From positions 1-35,351 of the forward strand of contig CALCHM010000123.1 in NCBI GenBank assembly GCA_937901345.1: DNA of 35,351 nt, given 5' to 3'. Under the pieces are notes generated by a model, which saw only the letters and a program-made list of their open reading frames with translations, was not told the DNA's origin and did not search any database. This document shows, piece after piece, positions 6,711 through 15,849 of this stretch (positions within the stretch are counted from its first letter, which is position 1; every line of letters begins with the position of its first letter). Both the position numbers and the translations under genes were made by a program. Source of the stretch: an uncultured Prevotella sp. GTDB lineage: Bacteria > Bacteroidota > Bacteroidia > Bacteroidales > Bacteroidaceae.

Positions 6711-6741
6711 AAAAGACAGATCAATCAGATCTGTCTTTTTA
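6711..6741. terminator. Bidirectional terminator between converging genes
   Basis: A perfect 12-bp stem (6711-6722 with 6728-6739) and a 5-base loop, with A-run before and T-run after. It serves both the membrane-protein gene and pckA. Confidence 0.88.
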
Positions 6742-6744
6742 TAT

Positions 6745-8358
6745 TTATACTTTTGGTCCAGCATTTTTAATGTTGTCTGGCATATTTGGATATTTCTTAT
6801 CAAAATTCTCCTTAAATGCCTTTGCCAATTTTTCTGCGGCTACTGAATAAGCTTCCTGGTCTTTCCAAACATTTTTAGGATTAAGAATTTCATCTGGAAC
6901 TTTAATAGGATTGATACTTGTAGGGATGTCTAAATTAAATAAATCATCGTGGATGAATTCGACATTATTCAATTCACCAGAAATAGCCGCATCAACCATA
7001 GCACGAGTATATTTTAATTTGATACGAGGAACTTCGCCTGCTGCACCTCCTGACCATCCAGTATTAACAAGATAAACCTTAGCACCAGTTTCTTTTAATT
7101 TTTGTCCAAGCATTTCAGCATAAATTTCTGGTTTGAGAGGGAAGAATGGTGCACCAAACAATGTAGAAAATGTTGTAGTTGGTTCAGTAATGCCTCGTTC
7201 CGTGCCAGCAAGCTTGCTTGTATACCCAGAAACAAAATGATACATTGCTGCATCTTCACTCAATCGTGAAATAGGAGGTAACACTCCAAATGCATCTGCA
7301 GTTAAAAATATAATTGTCTTTGGAATACCACCCTTGCCTACCAAACTAGCATTTGTAATGTATTCAATAGGATATGCTGCACGTGTATTTTCAGTTAAGC
7401 TTCCATCAAAATAATCGGGCGTGCCATTATCATCGATGATAACGTTTTCGAGAAGAGTTCCAAATTTAATTGCATTATAAATTTCGGGCTCATTAACTTT
7501 CTTTAATCCAATGCATTTAGCATAGCAACCGCCTTCGAAGTTGAAGATACCTTCGTCGTCCCAACCGTGTTCGTCGTCGCCGATGAGTTGACGTTTAGGG
7601 TCAGTTGAGAGAGTAGTTTTACCTGTGCCAGAAAGACCGAAGAAGATAGCAGTTTCGCCTTTTTCGTTAGTGTTAGCCGAGCAGTGCATAGAAGCCATGC
7701 CACGGAGTGGGAGGAGGTAGTTCATGATAGAGAACATACCTTTTTTCATTTCACCACCGTACCAAGTGTTGATGATAACCTGTTCGCGGCTTGTGATGTT
7801 GAACGCTACGCAAGTTTCAGAGTTGATACCGAGTTCCTTGTAGTTTTCAACCTTAGCCTTAGATGCGTTGTAAACAACGAAGTCAGGTTCGAAGTTAGCG
7901 AGTTCTTCAGCAGTGGGCTGGATGAACATGTTAGTTACGAAGTGTGCCTGCCAAGCTACTTCCATGATGAAGCGTACAGACATACGAGTGTCAGCGTTAG
8001 CACCGCAGAAGCAGTCAACAACGAAGAGGCGCTTGTTAGAAAGACATTCCTTAGCGATGTCCTTGAGCTGAGCCCAAGCTTCTTCAGTGATAGGCTTGTT
8101 GTCGTTCTTATAGTCATCAGAAGTCCACCATACTGTGTCCTTAGAGTTTGCGTCCATAACAATGAACTTATCCTTAGGTGAACGACCTGTGTAGATACCA
8201 GTCATTACGTTCACTGTGTCGAGTTCAGTGTTCTGACCCTTTTCGTAGCCTTCGAGGCTAGCCTTTGTTTCTTCTGCGAAGAGTACTTCGTAAGAGGGGT
8301 TGTGGACAATTTCAGTAACACCGGTAATACCGTGTTTGCTCAAATCCAATGTTGCCAT
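6745..8358 (-). CDS. pckA: Phosphoenolpyruvate carboxykinase (ATP type), mosaic in codon use
   Basis: 537 residues, the normal length for ATP-dependent PEP carboxykinase. Visible motifs are the P-loop FGLSGTGKTTLS (about 235-250), the metal and nucleotide site LIGDDEHGWDD, and TEPTTTFSTLFGAPFF toward the C-terminus. The enzyme interconverts oxaloacetate and PEP; in succinate-producing Bacteroidales it commonly runs in the carboxylating direction, making ATP. The frame is intact. The oddity is composition: by my count all of about 20 Asn codons in the first half are AAC, whereas in the second half nearly all (15 of 17) are AAT, with AT-rich third positions throughout. The change falls at 7495-7540. 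See findings. Confidence 0.95.
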   Translation of the reverse strand: MATLDLSKHGITGVTEIVHNPSYEVLFAEETKASLEGYEKGQNTELDTVNVMTGIYTGRSPKDKFIVMDANSKDTVWWTSDDYKNDNKPITEEAWAQLKDIAKECLSNKRLFVVDCFCGANADTRMSVRFIMEVAWQAHFVTNMFIQPTAEELANFEPDFVVYNASKAKVENYKELGINSETCVAFNITSREQVIINTWYGGEMKKGMFSIMNYLLPLRGMASMHCSANTNEKGETAIFFGLSGTGKTTLSTDPKRQLIGDDEHGWDDEGIFNFEGGCYAKCIGLKKVNEPEIYNAIKFGTLLENVIIDDNGTPDYFDGSLTENTRAAYPIEYITNASLVGKGGIPKTIIFLTADAFGVLPPISRLSEDAAMYHFVSGYTSKLAGTERGITEPTTTFSTLFGAPFFPLKPEIYAEMLGQKLKETGAKVYLVNTGWSGGAAGEVPRIKLKYTRAMVDAAISGELNNVEFIHDDLFNLDIPTSINPIKVPDEILNPKNVWKDQEAYSVAAEKLAKAFKENFDKKYPNMPDNIKNAGPKV

Positions 8359-8757
8359 AAGTAATTAAAGTTTATAAATGGTAAATTGTAATTAGTTAGC
8401 TGTGCGTAATTGTGAAAAACAAGTGTGTAAACACCTTTCTCACCGCGAAGCAAATTTACGAATTTCCCCGAAGAGTAAAAATATTTTCACACTTTGTTTT
8501 CACGAAAACCTTTCTTTTGCGATAATTTACCTTTTTTTGAAGAAAGCGAGTTAAAAAATGCAACTCTCGCCTGTCACTTTCTTCTCGTAACCTTATTTTC
8601 AGGACAAAAGATAAAACATCTCTAAATGTCGAATATCTAAGTTAGAATGTTCCCGTCTCGTTCGCTAAAAAAGTTTCTCTTCTTCATTCAAATTAGACAC
8701 TACTAATTTAAACTCATGCGAGAAACTTTTTCAGACAACGCTTATATTCAGTTTTTC
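8359..8757. other. Intergenic region upstream of pckA
   Basis: About 400 bases with no credible gene. It holds a TAAATTTG word on the minus strand at 8451-8458, matching the Bacteroidota -7 consensus TAnnTTTG, which would give pckA a leader of about 90 bases. A matching -33 TTTG is not clear. Nothing else is recognised. Confidence 0.45.
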
Positions 8758-10404
8758 TTATCGTTCTACGGGCACAACATGTTTGCCATAACTCAATTTA
8801 AAGAGTTCAAAGAAGGGAACGTGCTGATTGAGGCGCTGAACGAAATTCTGGTAATTGCGACGCTGTTGAACGGTCCACCCTGCTTCGGCGACTGCAATCA
8901 AGCGGGGGAAAGTGAGGTATTCCAAAGTTTCATTTTCAAACACGTATTCCGTCCAAAAGTTCGCCTGAACTCCCTTGTAGCGAGGCAGCAACGACTTATC
9001 GATACCATTAGCGGGAATGTAAGCATACACCTTTTCTAAGGTTTCATGACCGTGTCCCTGAGAGCGGGGTTCGTTGGGGTCTGTGCTTTGGCGACGGTTG
9101 ATATAGTAAGGAATTTGTGGAGAAAGGATGTTATCAAATCCACGCTGTGCGGCGTCCTTTGCTGCTCCGTCTGCACCAATCCAAGCCATGACGGTTATAT
9201 CCTTCAACTGCGACGTATTTCCATGAAGCATTTCGTTCCAGAAAATCAACTTTCGCTGCTCGTTCTCTGATTTTGTCTGGATATAATCTTGAATCTGCTT
9301 GTAGAAGTCCGTTTGAAGGTCGCGGAAGTTAGTGCTACCTATTTCCTTGAGGCGATTTTGGCAAAGAGCATTATGCTCCCACTTGTGCGTGGGACACTCA
9401 TCGCCACCTAAGTGAATATAACCAAAGGGAAAGAGCGCCGTAAGTTCATCAACGACGTCTTTTGTAAACTGTATGGCCTCGGGGGCTGCCACATTCATCA
9501 CATCAGCAGAAACACCTTGATGGAGCCAAACTTCATGTTTCTCATTAGGAGTGCACGAAAGTTCGGGGTATGCCGCTAAGGCTGCTTGAAAGTGACCAGG
9601 CATATCGATCTCTGGAAGAATTTCAATAAAACGATCCTTTGCGTACGCTACAATCTCGCGCACATCTTCTTGAGTATAGAAACCTCCATAGTGTTCGCCA
9701 TCCGTGGGATACTCACTACCCCAACCCAATTTTTTCGTTTCACGCCAAGCTGCCACATCAGTAAGTTTGGGATACTTTTTGATTTCAATGCGCCATCCTT
9801 GGTCCTCGGTAAGATGCCAATGGAAACGATTCATCTTGTATGTGGCCATCATATCAAGAATACGCTTCACTTCATCTTTACCAAAGAAGTGGCGTCCTTC
9901 GTCCAACATAAAGCCACGCCAACCATAAAGAGGTTCATCCGTAATGCTCACACAAGGAACTTCAGGGCGCACCTTCTCTGCCGTAGCAACACCTGCCATA
10001 AGTTCAGCAGGCATAAGTTGCTTTAAGGTTTGGAAACCATAGAAAAAACCAGCGGGACGAGAAGCCTCAAGTAAAACACTTTCTTGTTCCACTTCAAGAC
10101 GATAACCTTCGTCATGAATGTTGGGGTTGATGCGCAACTCGATATGACAACGCTTAGGAGTAACCGCTGCTTTCATTTCAAGACCGAAACTATGCTGCAA
10201 CTGAGCAGCGAAACGATCAACAACGCCTTGTACACTATCATTCTCATAAGCGGGAACATAAACGCGCACCTTCTTTGGCATTTTAAAAGTACCAGTACGT
10301 AATGTGAGGTTTTGGGGTTGAGGAATCAAGGGAAGCACGTCTTGAGCAACACCACAGATAGGGGTCAAAAGCGCCACACAGAGAGAGAGTAAAAGTTTCT
10401 TCAT
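8758..10404 (-). CDS. Secreted beta-N-acetylhexosaminidase (GH20)
   Basis: 548 residues. A signal peptide (MKKLLLSLCVALL...GVAQ) is followed by the small N-terminal GH20b domain (LPLIPQPQNLTL) and the GH20 barrel. The catalytic Asp-Glu pair lies in YIHLGGDECP near residue 330, and RGFMLDEGRHFFG and RFHWHLTEDQGWRIEI are typical barrel strands. The enzyme removes terminal GlcNAc or GalNAc from glycans by substrate-assisted catalysis, here in the periplasm or outside the cell, as expected of a glycan-foraging Bacteroidales. The start at 10404 gives a cleaner signal peptide than the ATG two codons earlier. It follows the T9SS operon but is separated from it by a hairpin. No C-terminal T9SS sorting domain is apparent. 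Confidence 0.93.
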   Translation of the reverse strand: MKKLLLSLCVALLTPICGVAQDVLPLIPQPQNLTLRTGTFKMPKKVRVYVPAYENDSVQGVVDRFAAQLQHSFGLEMKAAVTPKRCHIELRINPNIHDEGYRLEVEQESVLLEASRPAGFFYGFQTLKQLMPAELMAGVATAEKVRPEVPCVSITDEPLYGWRGFMLDEGRHFFGKDEVKRILDMMATYKMNRFHWHLTEDQGWRIEIKKYPKLTDVAAWRETKKLGWGSEYPTDGEHYGGFYTQEDVREIVAYAKDRFIEILPEIDMPGHFQAALAAYPELSCTPNEKHEVWLHQGVSADVMNVAAPEAIQFTKDVVDELTALFPFGYIHLGGDECPTHKWEHNALCQNRLKEIGSTNFRDLQTDFYKQIQDYIQTKSENEQRKLIFWNEMLHGNTSQLKDITVMAWIGADGAAKDAAQRGFDNILSPQIPYYINRRQSTDPNEPRSQGHGHETLEKVYAYIPANGIDKSLLPRYKGVQANFWTEYVFENETLEYLTFPRLIAVAEAGWTVQQRRNYQNFVQRLNQHVPFFELFKLSYGKHVVPVER

Positions 10405-10524
10405 AAACATTATGAGATATAAATAAGTTGATTTTAGATATAAGCAAGATTCTGAACCTTCGTAATTCCGTTGTTCTAAACTAAAGAATCAAAAAGTGTT
10501 GATGCTTAATAAATACAAACAGCA

Positions 10525-10576
10525 TAGAAGTTATAGAAACAACAGAGAGTCTTTACTGTATTTTCTATAACTTCTA
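10525..10576 (-). terminator. Hairpin after the T9SS operon
   Basis: A perfect 15-bp stem (10525-10539 with 10562-10576) and a 22-base loop, lying 6 bases past the gldN stop. The T-run on the minus strand is weak, so it may terminate or simply protect the transcript end. Confidence 0.6.
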
Positions 10577-10582
10577 CACTTC

Positions 10583-11644
10583 TTATCTTCTTTGGCGACG
10601 CACGCTGAGTCCGCTACCTCCCGAAGGTGATGATTGACGCTTCACTTTGGGTTCCTTCATCTTCTTTTCTTTCTTCACCTTGTCGGTAGTTGCTCGGCGC
10701 GAAGAGCGACGCACTTTTTTCTTTTCAACTGACACTATGGAATCACCTTGAACCACAGTCAACGTATCAACAGCAACAAGCGTCGTATCGCCCTTCCAGA
10801 GCACGCGTTCAAATTCCGTCAACTCCTTTTCTATACGCTCTTGCTCGCGTTTCATTGCCGTATCAGTGGGACAATAGGCAGCAAGGAAACGATCTTGAAG
10901 GTTTGACACCTTATAAATATCACCATCATAACGCGAGAGTGTGAAATAATCATCTGCCGAAAGCATCGATGCATTGTTATAATTGCTACCCATTAGCATG
11001 AGTTTGCCAAGATAGGGAGCGACTTCGTCATAATTCACCCAGAAAAGAGGAATTTTCTGAATGGAACCACTATAATCATCTGCACGATGCATAACGGGAC
11101 AGATAGCGGTAACTCGCGTGCGCAACTGGGACATTGTGCGGTCATAATAAATAACCTCCTTAATGAAGTAAGATTTAACCTCTTCATTGGGCAAATCAGC
11201 GTCATTCACACGGAAGCGTCCATCTCGCTCTTCATATAAAATCTCGTGACGATCCATGAGTTGCTTGGGAGTAACCACATTATCAGCCTCAAAACGTTCG
11301 TTGCCGTCAAGTTTATAATCATATGCCTTAATCTGACGTCGAAGTAAGAGTTTGAAGAGATAATTAAAGAGGTTTTCACGTCCGTCTGCCGTTGCTGTCG
11401 TTGGGAAATAAAGCACGGCATTAGCATCTTCCGTGAGATCGAGTTCGCGGAAAATATCACGGCGCCATGTCGTCTCTGAGGGCATTGTGGGTGCTGTGGG
11501 GAAAAGACGATGAGTCGAAGCCACTGGTTTCGCCGTGGTCTGAGCGGGAGTAACTGACTCGGTAGCCTTGCGGCGTGCGGGTGGTTGCGCAATCATTGAG
11601 AGGGCACAAACCAAGAAAAGGAAGGACAACAGTAACTGTTTCAT
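10583..11644 (-). CDS. gldN: Type IX secretion protein GldN/PorN
   Basis: 353 residues with a signal peptide (MKQLLLSFLFLVCALSMIAQ). A Pro- and Thr-rich stretch leads to WRRDIFRELDLTEDANAVLYFP, the usual start of the GldN domain. GldN is periplasmic and forms the ring with the GldK lipoprotein at the outer membrane. The C-terminal 60 residues are strongly basic (KKKVRRSSRR..., KVKKEKKMKEPKVKR) and end in Ser, Gly and Arg, a tail that looks disordered. The start at 11644 is chosen because it gives the signal peptide directly; an in-frame ATG at 11695 would bury it. It is last in the operon, 166 bases after gldM. Confidence 0.92.
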   Translation of the reverse strand: MKQLLLSFLFLVCALSMIAQPPARRKATESVTPAQTTAKPVASTHRLFPTAPTMPSETTWRRDIFRELDLTEDANAVLYFPTTATADGRENLFNYLFKLLLRRQIKAYDYKLDGNERFEADNVVTPKQLMDRHEILYEERDGRFRVNDADLPNEEVKSYFIKEVIYYDRTMSQLRTRVTAICPVMHRADDYSGSIQKIPLFWVNYDEVAPYLGKLMLMGSNYNNASMLSADDYFTLSRYDGDIYKVSNLQDRFLAAYCPTDTAMKREQERIEKELTEFERVLWKGDTTLVAVDTLTVVQGDSIVSVEKKKVRRSSRRATTDKVKKEKKMKEPKVKRQSSPSGGSGLSVRRQRR

Positions 11645-11810
11645 TGTTGTTAGTTGAAGTTCCGCCTCAGCAAAACGAACTGTTTCTCTTCTCATTCTGA
11701 GAGGCGAGATATAATACCTGAATCTCTTGAAATTATTGACAACAACGTTTTATTAAGTGTCTAAAATTTCAACAGAAGTAGCAAAAAATTTCTCCGATTA
11801 GACATCGGGA

Positions 11811-13364
11811 TTATTTCACAATAATTTCGAGGGGTTGCGGGAGCGTTCTCTCAATTCCATCAGGTCCTATACAACGCACCCTAGAAAGGTAGAAGCGCTG
11901 ACCGCCTTTAAGTTGGCGTACCAGTTCCTTTTGTGCGTCAGTAAAATTAGCCGAATTAGAAACCGAAAGCACGGTATTACCCATGCGATCAAAGAAGACC
12001 GCCTCAAAACCCAGCACTCGGAAGGGGATGTTAAGCAAACCATCATCTATTGCAGCACTCAAGGTGGTGAGTCCGAGAATCGTGCCTTTGGCTAAACGCC
12101 CGCCACGAAAAACATCGCCGCCAATAGTAATATACGCAGTCGGATCAGGCAACTTGCGCACCTTAAAGGTATATGTCCCCATTGATTGCGTACGACCATT
12201 CACCACTCCCGTCACATTAAAGGTGACAGGTTCACCTATCTTAGCTGGACGCGCAATGTATTTTCCGTTGCCTTGTGCAGTCAAGGAACCTCCTGTCATC
12301 GAAAGCGAAACCTTATTTGCAGGAACTCCAGAAGCGCTTACACTTACGGGATTGTCAAAACCTGCATAAAGCACATTCATCAAATCAGCTGCGACCGTAG
12401 CACCCAGAGGAGGAGCAATAACGTTATAACGCTGCGTAAATTCACGACGTATGATTTCGCCTGCGGCATTCGGCATTTGGATGTAACCGTTAAAACTATA
12501 TTCACCAGGTCCTGGCACCGTAAACTCATATGCGCCATCTGTTGTAAGCAACTTTCCGTTCACATAGATTTCAGGACGCTGTGTCGTATCCACTGCAGCC
12601 ATAAAGATCTGCGACTTAAAAGTTTGACCTGGGTAAAGCGTAGTTGCCTCGGGGAGCACGTAGGCATTGAGTTCGTTCACACGAATATCCTTGATATCAA
12701 TATTGTCGGCTAGCACACGAAGTACTTCACCTTCCGTATTGCGAACGTCATTCTGCAACTTTGAAAGCATCGTAATTGATGCAATTGTGGGCATTTCCTC
12801 AAACATATATTGCTTCCAGTCCTTGCCCAAATTATCTTCACTCTTGGGTACATCTGTCGAGAGGTTGGAAGCGATAATTGCCTTTTCGCGTGGGTCGGAA
12901 ATGAATCCCATCATCGTTTCACGGTAAGCAACAATCTTATCGTACAATTGCTGCCCCTTGCCATTATACCTTGATAGCATCACGATGTTTGAGGCATTTA
13001 GGTCTTCCTTATTCTCAAGGTTATCGGGATTACCATCCTTGCCATCCACCTCACGCGCTAAGGCCCAGCGAAGTTGTTCAGCAAATCCATAAAGCGAGTC
13101 GGACATTTCCTTAACCATCATTGCCTTGTCATACCAAGGACGCACCTTAGCGGGATTCTGCTCTAACTTTTCGGCAAAGTTATCATAAAGTGTCTGATTC
13201 TCCTGCATCGCATTGACCGTCGTACGATTCAAACTGTCGCCCACAAGAGTAAATCCCTTGAGCACATCACTCGAAACGTTTAACGCCAACATAGCCATCA
13301 GCACGATGTACATAAGATTAATCATGCGCTGACGCGGAGATATAGGTTTTTTCTTTACTGCCAT
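11811..13364 (-). CDS. gldM: Type IX secretion protein GldM/PorM
   Basis: 517 residues, the usual length. The cytoplasmic N-terminus with one membrane helix reads PRQRMINLMYIVLMAMLALNV, a hallmark of GldM. The long periplasmic part comprises a helical domain and then Ig-like domains (VLPEATTLYPGQTF onward). GldM and GldL form the proton-driven motor in the inner membrane, and GldM reaches across to the GldK/N ring. The start lies 3 bases after the gldL stop, so the two are probably co-translated. All expected regions are present and intact. Confidence 0.95.
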   Translation of the reverse strand: MAVKKKPISPRQRMINLMYIVLMAMLALNVSSDVLKGFTLVGDSLNRTTVNAMQENQTLYDNFAEKLEQNPAKVRPWYDKAMMVKEMSDSLYGFAEQLRWALAREVDGKDGNPDNLENKEDLNASNIVMLSRYNGKGQQLYDKIVAYRETMMGFISDPREKAIIASNLSTDVPKSEDNLGKDWKQYMFEEMPTIASITMLSKLQNDVRNTEGEVLRVLADNIDIKDIRVNELNAYVLPEATTLYPGQTFKSQIFMAAVDTTQRPEIYVNGKLLTTDGAYEFTVPGPGEYSFNGYIQMPNAAGEIIRREFTQRYNVIAPPLGATVAADLMNVLYAGFDNPVSVSASGVPANKVSLSMTGGSLTAQGNGKYIARPAKIGEPVTFNVTGVVNGRTQSMGTYTFKVRKLPDPTAYITIGGDVFRGGRLAKGTILGLTTLSAAIDDGLLNIPFRVLGFEAVFFDRMGNTVLSVSNSANFTDAQKELVRQLKGGQRFYLSRVRCIGPDGIERTLPQPLEIIVK

Positions 13365-13367
13365 TGT

Positions 13368-14339
13368 TTATGAATTAGCAAGCGGATTGCTTATAGCGGT
13401 AAGTTTCTTAATCATTTGGGCATACACGTCGTTCACTTCCTGAATCTTTGCTGCTAGGCCACGAGTTTGGTCGTTGATTTCCTCAATCGTATTAACCTGC
13501 TTGGAAATGCTGGCAAAGTGGAGGTCGTAAATTTTATTGATGCCAATAAGCGTGCGGTTGAGGTTCTCCATCTCTTGACTATCCTTGGTAAGGCGAGCTG
13601 TTTGTTCGTCAACCTTAGCGAAGGTTTCGGTCAAGATGCGCAACTTATCGATATACACTTGTGTTGCCGCCTCCATTTCGGGAGAAAGGACAGCTTGAGC
13701 ACGCTGCAAGAGTTCATCGTTAGCCATACGAATGATTGAAGCGAGTTTCTTTGCTTCTTCTTCCGTTGTCGCATCGGCAACTGCAGCCTGCACTACAGGA
13801 TGTTGTGCTGCGAGTTCGGCCTTTTCTACAAGCGTTGTGGATGCAGGTGCACCGCTAGAAGTTGTCGTCGCACTACCGCCAATAATGATTGTGCCACTTC
13901 CACCAACAACAGGAGTGCCGCCTCCAATAATCGCTGAACCACCAATAACGGCAGGACCTGCCCCAACGGCTGCTGCCGCACGTTCCAACTCTTGCTGTTC
14001 AGCATCTACCGTTTCACAGATATCTGTGTCAACATAAGTTGTTTCGGAGAGTCCTTCAGCCATTTCAATTTGTTCATCTGTTTCGAGTTCATCAGGAAGC
14101 GCCTTGCCGATTTCATTTTTATCGAATGGACGGTCAAATGCCGCTAGGAAAAACACGACGGCTTCTGTGCCCATTCCCAAGAAAAGCATCACATTGCCTC
14201 CCGGAAGGTGGGTCAACTTAAAAAGCGCACCGAGGATAACAACTGCGGCACCCCACGAATAAGCGTAATTTAAGAATGTCTGCCCTGGAACACTATCCAT
14301 CCAGTGTTGCAAACGGGTTACGATATTTATCTTTGACAT
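13368..14339 (-). CDS. gldL: Type IX secretion protein GldL/PorL with a Gly-rich linker
   Basis: 323 residues. Two membrane helices lie in the first 80 residues (NYAYSWGAAVVILGALFKL, then LFLGMGTEAVVFFLAAFD). The acidic segment after them is followed by a low-complexity region rich in Gly, Ile, Thr and Ser (about residues 123-165, with repeated IGG and VGG), then a long helical cytoplasmic domain. GldL carries the proton-path Glu in its membrane helices, and a Glu is visible in the second. The start is ATG 14339; the preceding TTG is unlikely. The Gly-rich linker is longer than I expect for the family and may be specific to this lineage. Confidence 0.94.
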   Translation of the reverse strand: MSKINIVTRLQHWMDSVPGQTFLNYAYSWGAAVVILGALFKLTHLPGGNVMLFLGMGTEAVVFFLAAFDRPFDKNEIGKALPDELETDEQIEMAEGLSETTYVDTDICETVDAEQQELERAAAAVGAGPAVIGGSAIIGGGTPVVGGSGTIIIGGSATTTSSGAPASTTLVEKAELAAQHPVVQAAVADATTEEEAKKLASIIRMANDELLQRAQAVLSPEMEAATQVYIDKLRILTETFAKVDEQTARLTKDSQEMENLNRTLIGINKIYDLHFASISKQVNTIEEINDQTRGLAAKIQEVNDVYAQMIKKLTAISNPLANS

Positions 14340-14362
14340 AATCAATTCTAGGTTTTAGGAGA

Positions 14363-15775
14363 TTACTTGGTCACGGCCTTGGAACGAACACAACGGAAAC
14401 CCACAAAAGAACGGGGTTGATTCTGATACTCCCAACTTCTCCAAGCAGAACGTATCAAAGAAATAGGATCTTTCCAAGAACCACCACGAACACTTTTACG
14501 CTTCAAGACATAAGGATCTTCTGCCGCTGCATTATAAACTAGTTCAGGATTAAGATCTGCCATAGCGGCAACGCCGGCTTCTGTATAAACCGTATTGGTC
14601 CACTCGGCAACATTACCCGCCATATCAAAGAGACCGTTTGAATTTGCGCCATAAATACCCACCCTCGAAGTGATGAGATTTCCGTCTTCGGTGTAGTTAC
14701 CGCGGTCTGGTTTAAAGTTGGCATAGAAGCAACCCTTTTCGCTCTTCGCACTGTCTCCCGTCCAAGGGAAAGGATTATTTTCACGTCCACGAGCTGCAAA
14801 TTCCCATTCTATTTCTGAGGGCAAGCGGTAACGCTGAATATAGCGTGCCTGAGGACCGAGCCCTTGAAGGAGATAGTTTGTGCGCCATGCGCAGAAAGCA
14901 TTTGCTTGTTCCCAAGTTACGCCTACAACGGGGTAATCGTTATAAGCGGGCATGGTGAAGTAATGCTTCATGTATGTTTCGTTGCTAGCATTTGTAAAAT
15001 CGTTCACCCAAACGGTTGTGTCTGGATAGACTGGTACAATGTAAGTATTGAGAAAGTCGTATAGTGAACTCAAGGGGCGCTCAATCGTTTGACGCACGAT
15101 ATTTCCATCGTCATCGATATAAGCAGTATCCTTTGAAATCATAATGACCTCATCAAGCGCCGCAGCAACATCCGTATTGAGGTTACGTTCTTTCGGATCG
15201 AGTCGATACTTACGGAGTGCAGCCTTTTCGTAATCGAAAATCTCATAACGATATACCAGTTGCTTCACGTCAAGCATCTTTGTGCCATCAATGGGGTGCG
15301 TAGTGTATACACTTTCTATCGCGCGTTGCTGATCTTCATCGGGTTTACGCCAAGGGATGGGTTTTGCCCAATTCAAGTGAGGCGTTACGGGTTCGCCATA
15401 TTTATCGACCTCAATCTTATAAGTTTCATCACCACCATAAGAAGGGTCAGCAAGGCGCTCGCGAATAATAGAGTCGCGCACCCATTCAACGAACTGACGA
15501 TACATGGAGTTGGTCACCTCCGTTTGGTCCATCCAAAATCCTTCAACAGAGATTTCGCGCTGTGGAACAGGGAGTCCCCACAAAGAGTCTGTCTCCATGC
15601 CTGCGCGCAAAAAACCACGCTTCACCTCAATCATGCCGAAAGGTGCTGGTTCATTATAATTTACGGAGCGTTGTCCGGTTACTTCGCCTCCGCTACGCAT
15701 TGCACGCGAACTTCCCACACAAGCCGTAAGCAGCGTGAGCGCTAAGAGAGTGAAAAGAAATACGATTTGCTTCAT
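14363..15775 (-). CDS. gldK: Type IX secretion lipoprotein GldK/PorK
   Basis: 470 residues with a lipoprotein signal peptide (LLALTLLTAC, Cys at about residue 19). The main body is a sulfatase-modifying-factor (FGE) fold. Typical marks are VEGFWMDQTEVTNSMYRQFV, VGVTWEQANAFCAWR, YRLPSEIEWEFAARG, GNVAEWT, VRGGSWKD and SFVGFRCVR. In GldK the fold is structural rather than catalytic, and the protein forms the outer-membrane ring with GldN. It lies between porP (74 bases before) and gldL (23 bases after) in the order known from Porphyromonas porPKLMN. Confidence 0.95.
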   Translation of the reverse strand: MKQIVFLFTLLALTLLTACVGSSRAMRSGGEVTGQRSVNYNEPAPFGMIEVKRGFLRAGMETDSLWGLPVPQREISVEGFWMDQTEVTNSMYRQFVEWVRDSIIRERLADPSYGGDETYKIEVDKYGEPVTPHLNWAKPIPWRKPDEDQQRAIESVYTTHPIDGTKMLDVKQLVYRYEIFDYEKAALRKYRLDPKERNLNTDVAAALDEVIMISKDTAYIDDDGNIVRQTIERPLSSLYDFLNTYIVPVYPDTTVWVNDFTNASNETYMKHYFTMPAYNDYPVVGVTWEQANAFCAWRTNYLLQGLGPQARYIQRYRLPSEIEWEFAARGRENNPFPWTGDSAKSEKGCFYANFKPDRGNYTEDGNLITSRVGIYGANSNGLFDMAGNVAEWTNTVYTEAGVAAMADLNPELVYNAAAEDPYVLKRKSVRGGSWKDPISLIRSAWRSWEYQNQPRSFVGFRCVRSKAVTK

Positions 15776-15849
15776 ATTTTGAGTTTATTTTAATTTTCAG
15801 AATAATATCTATGGTTTGGAATCATAGTCGCCATAAGAACTATAACCGC

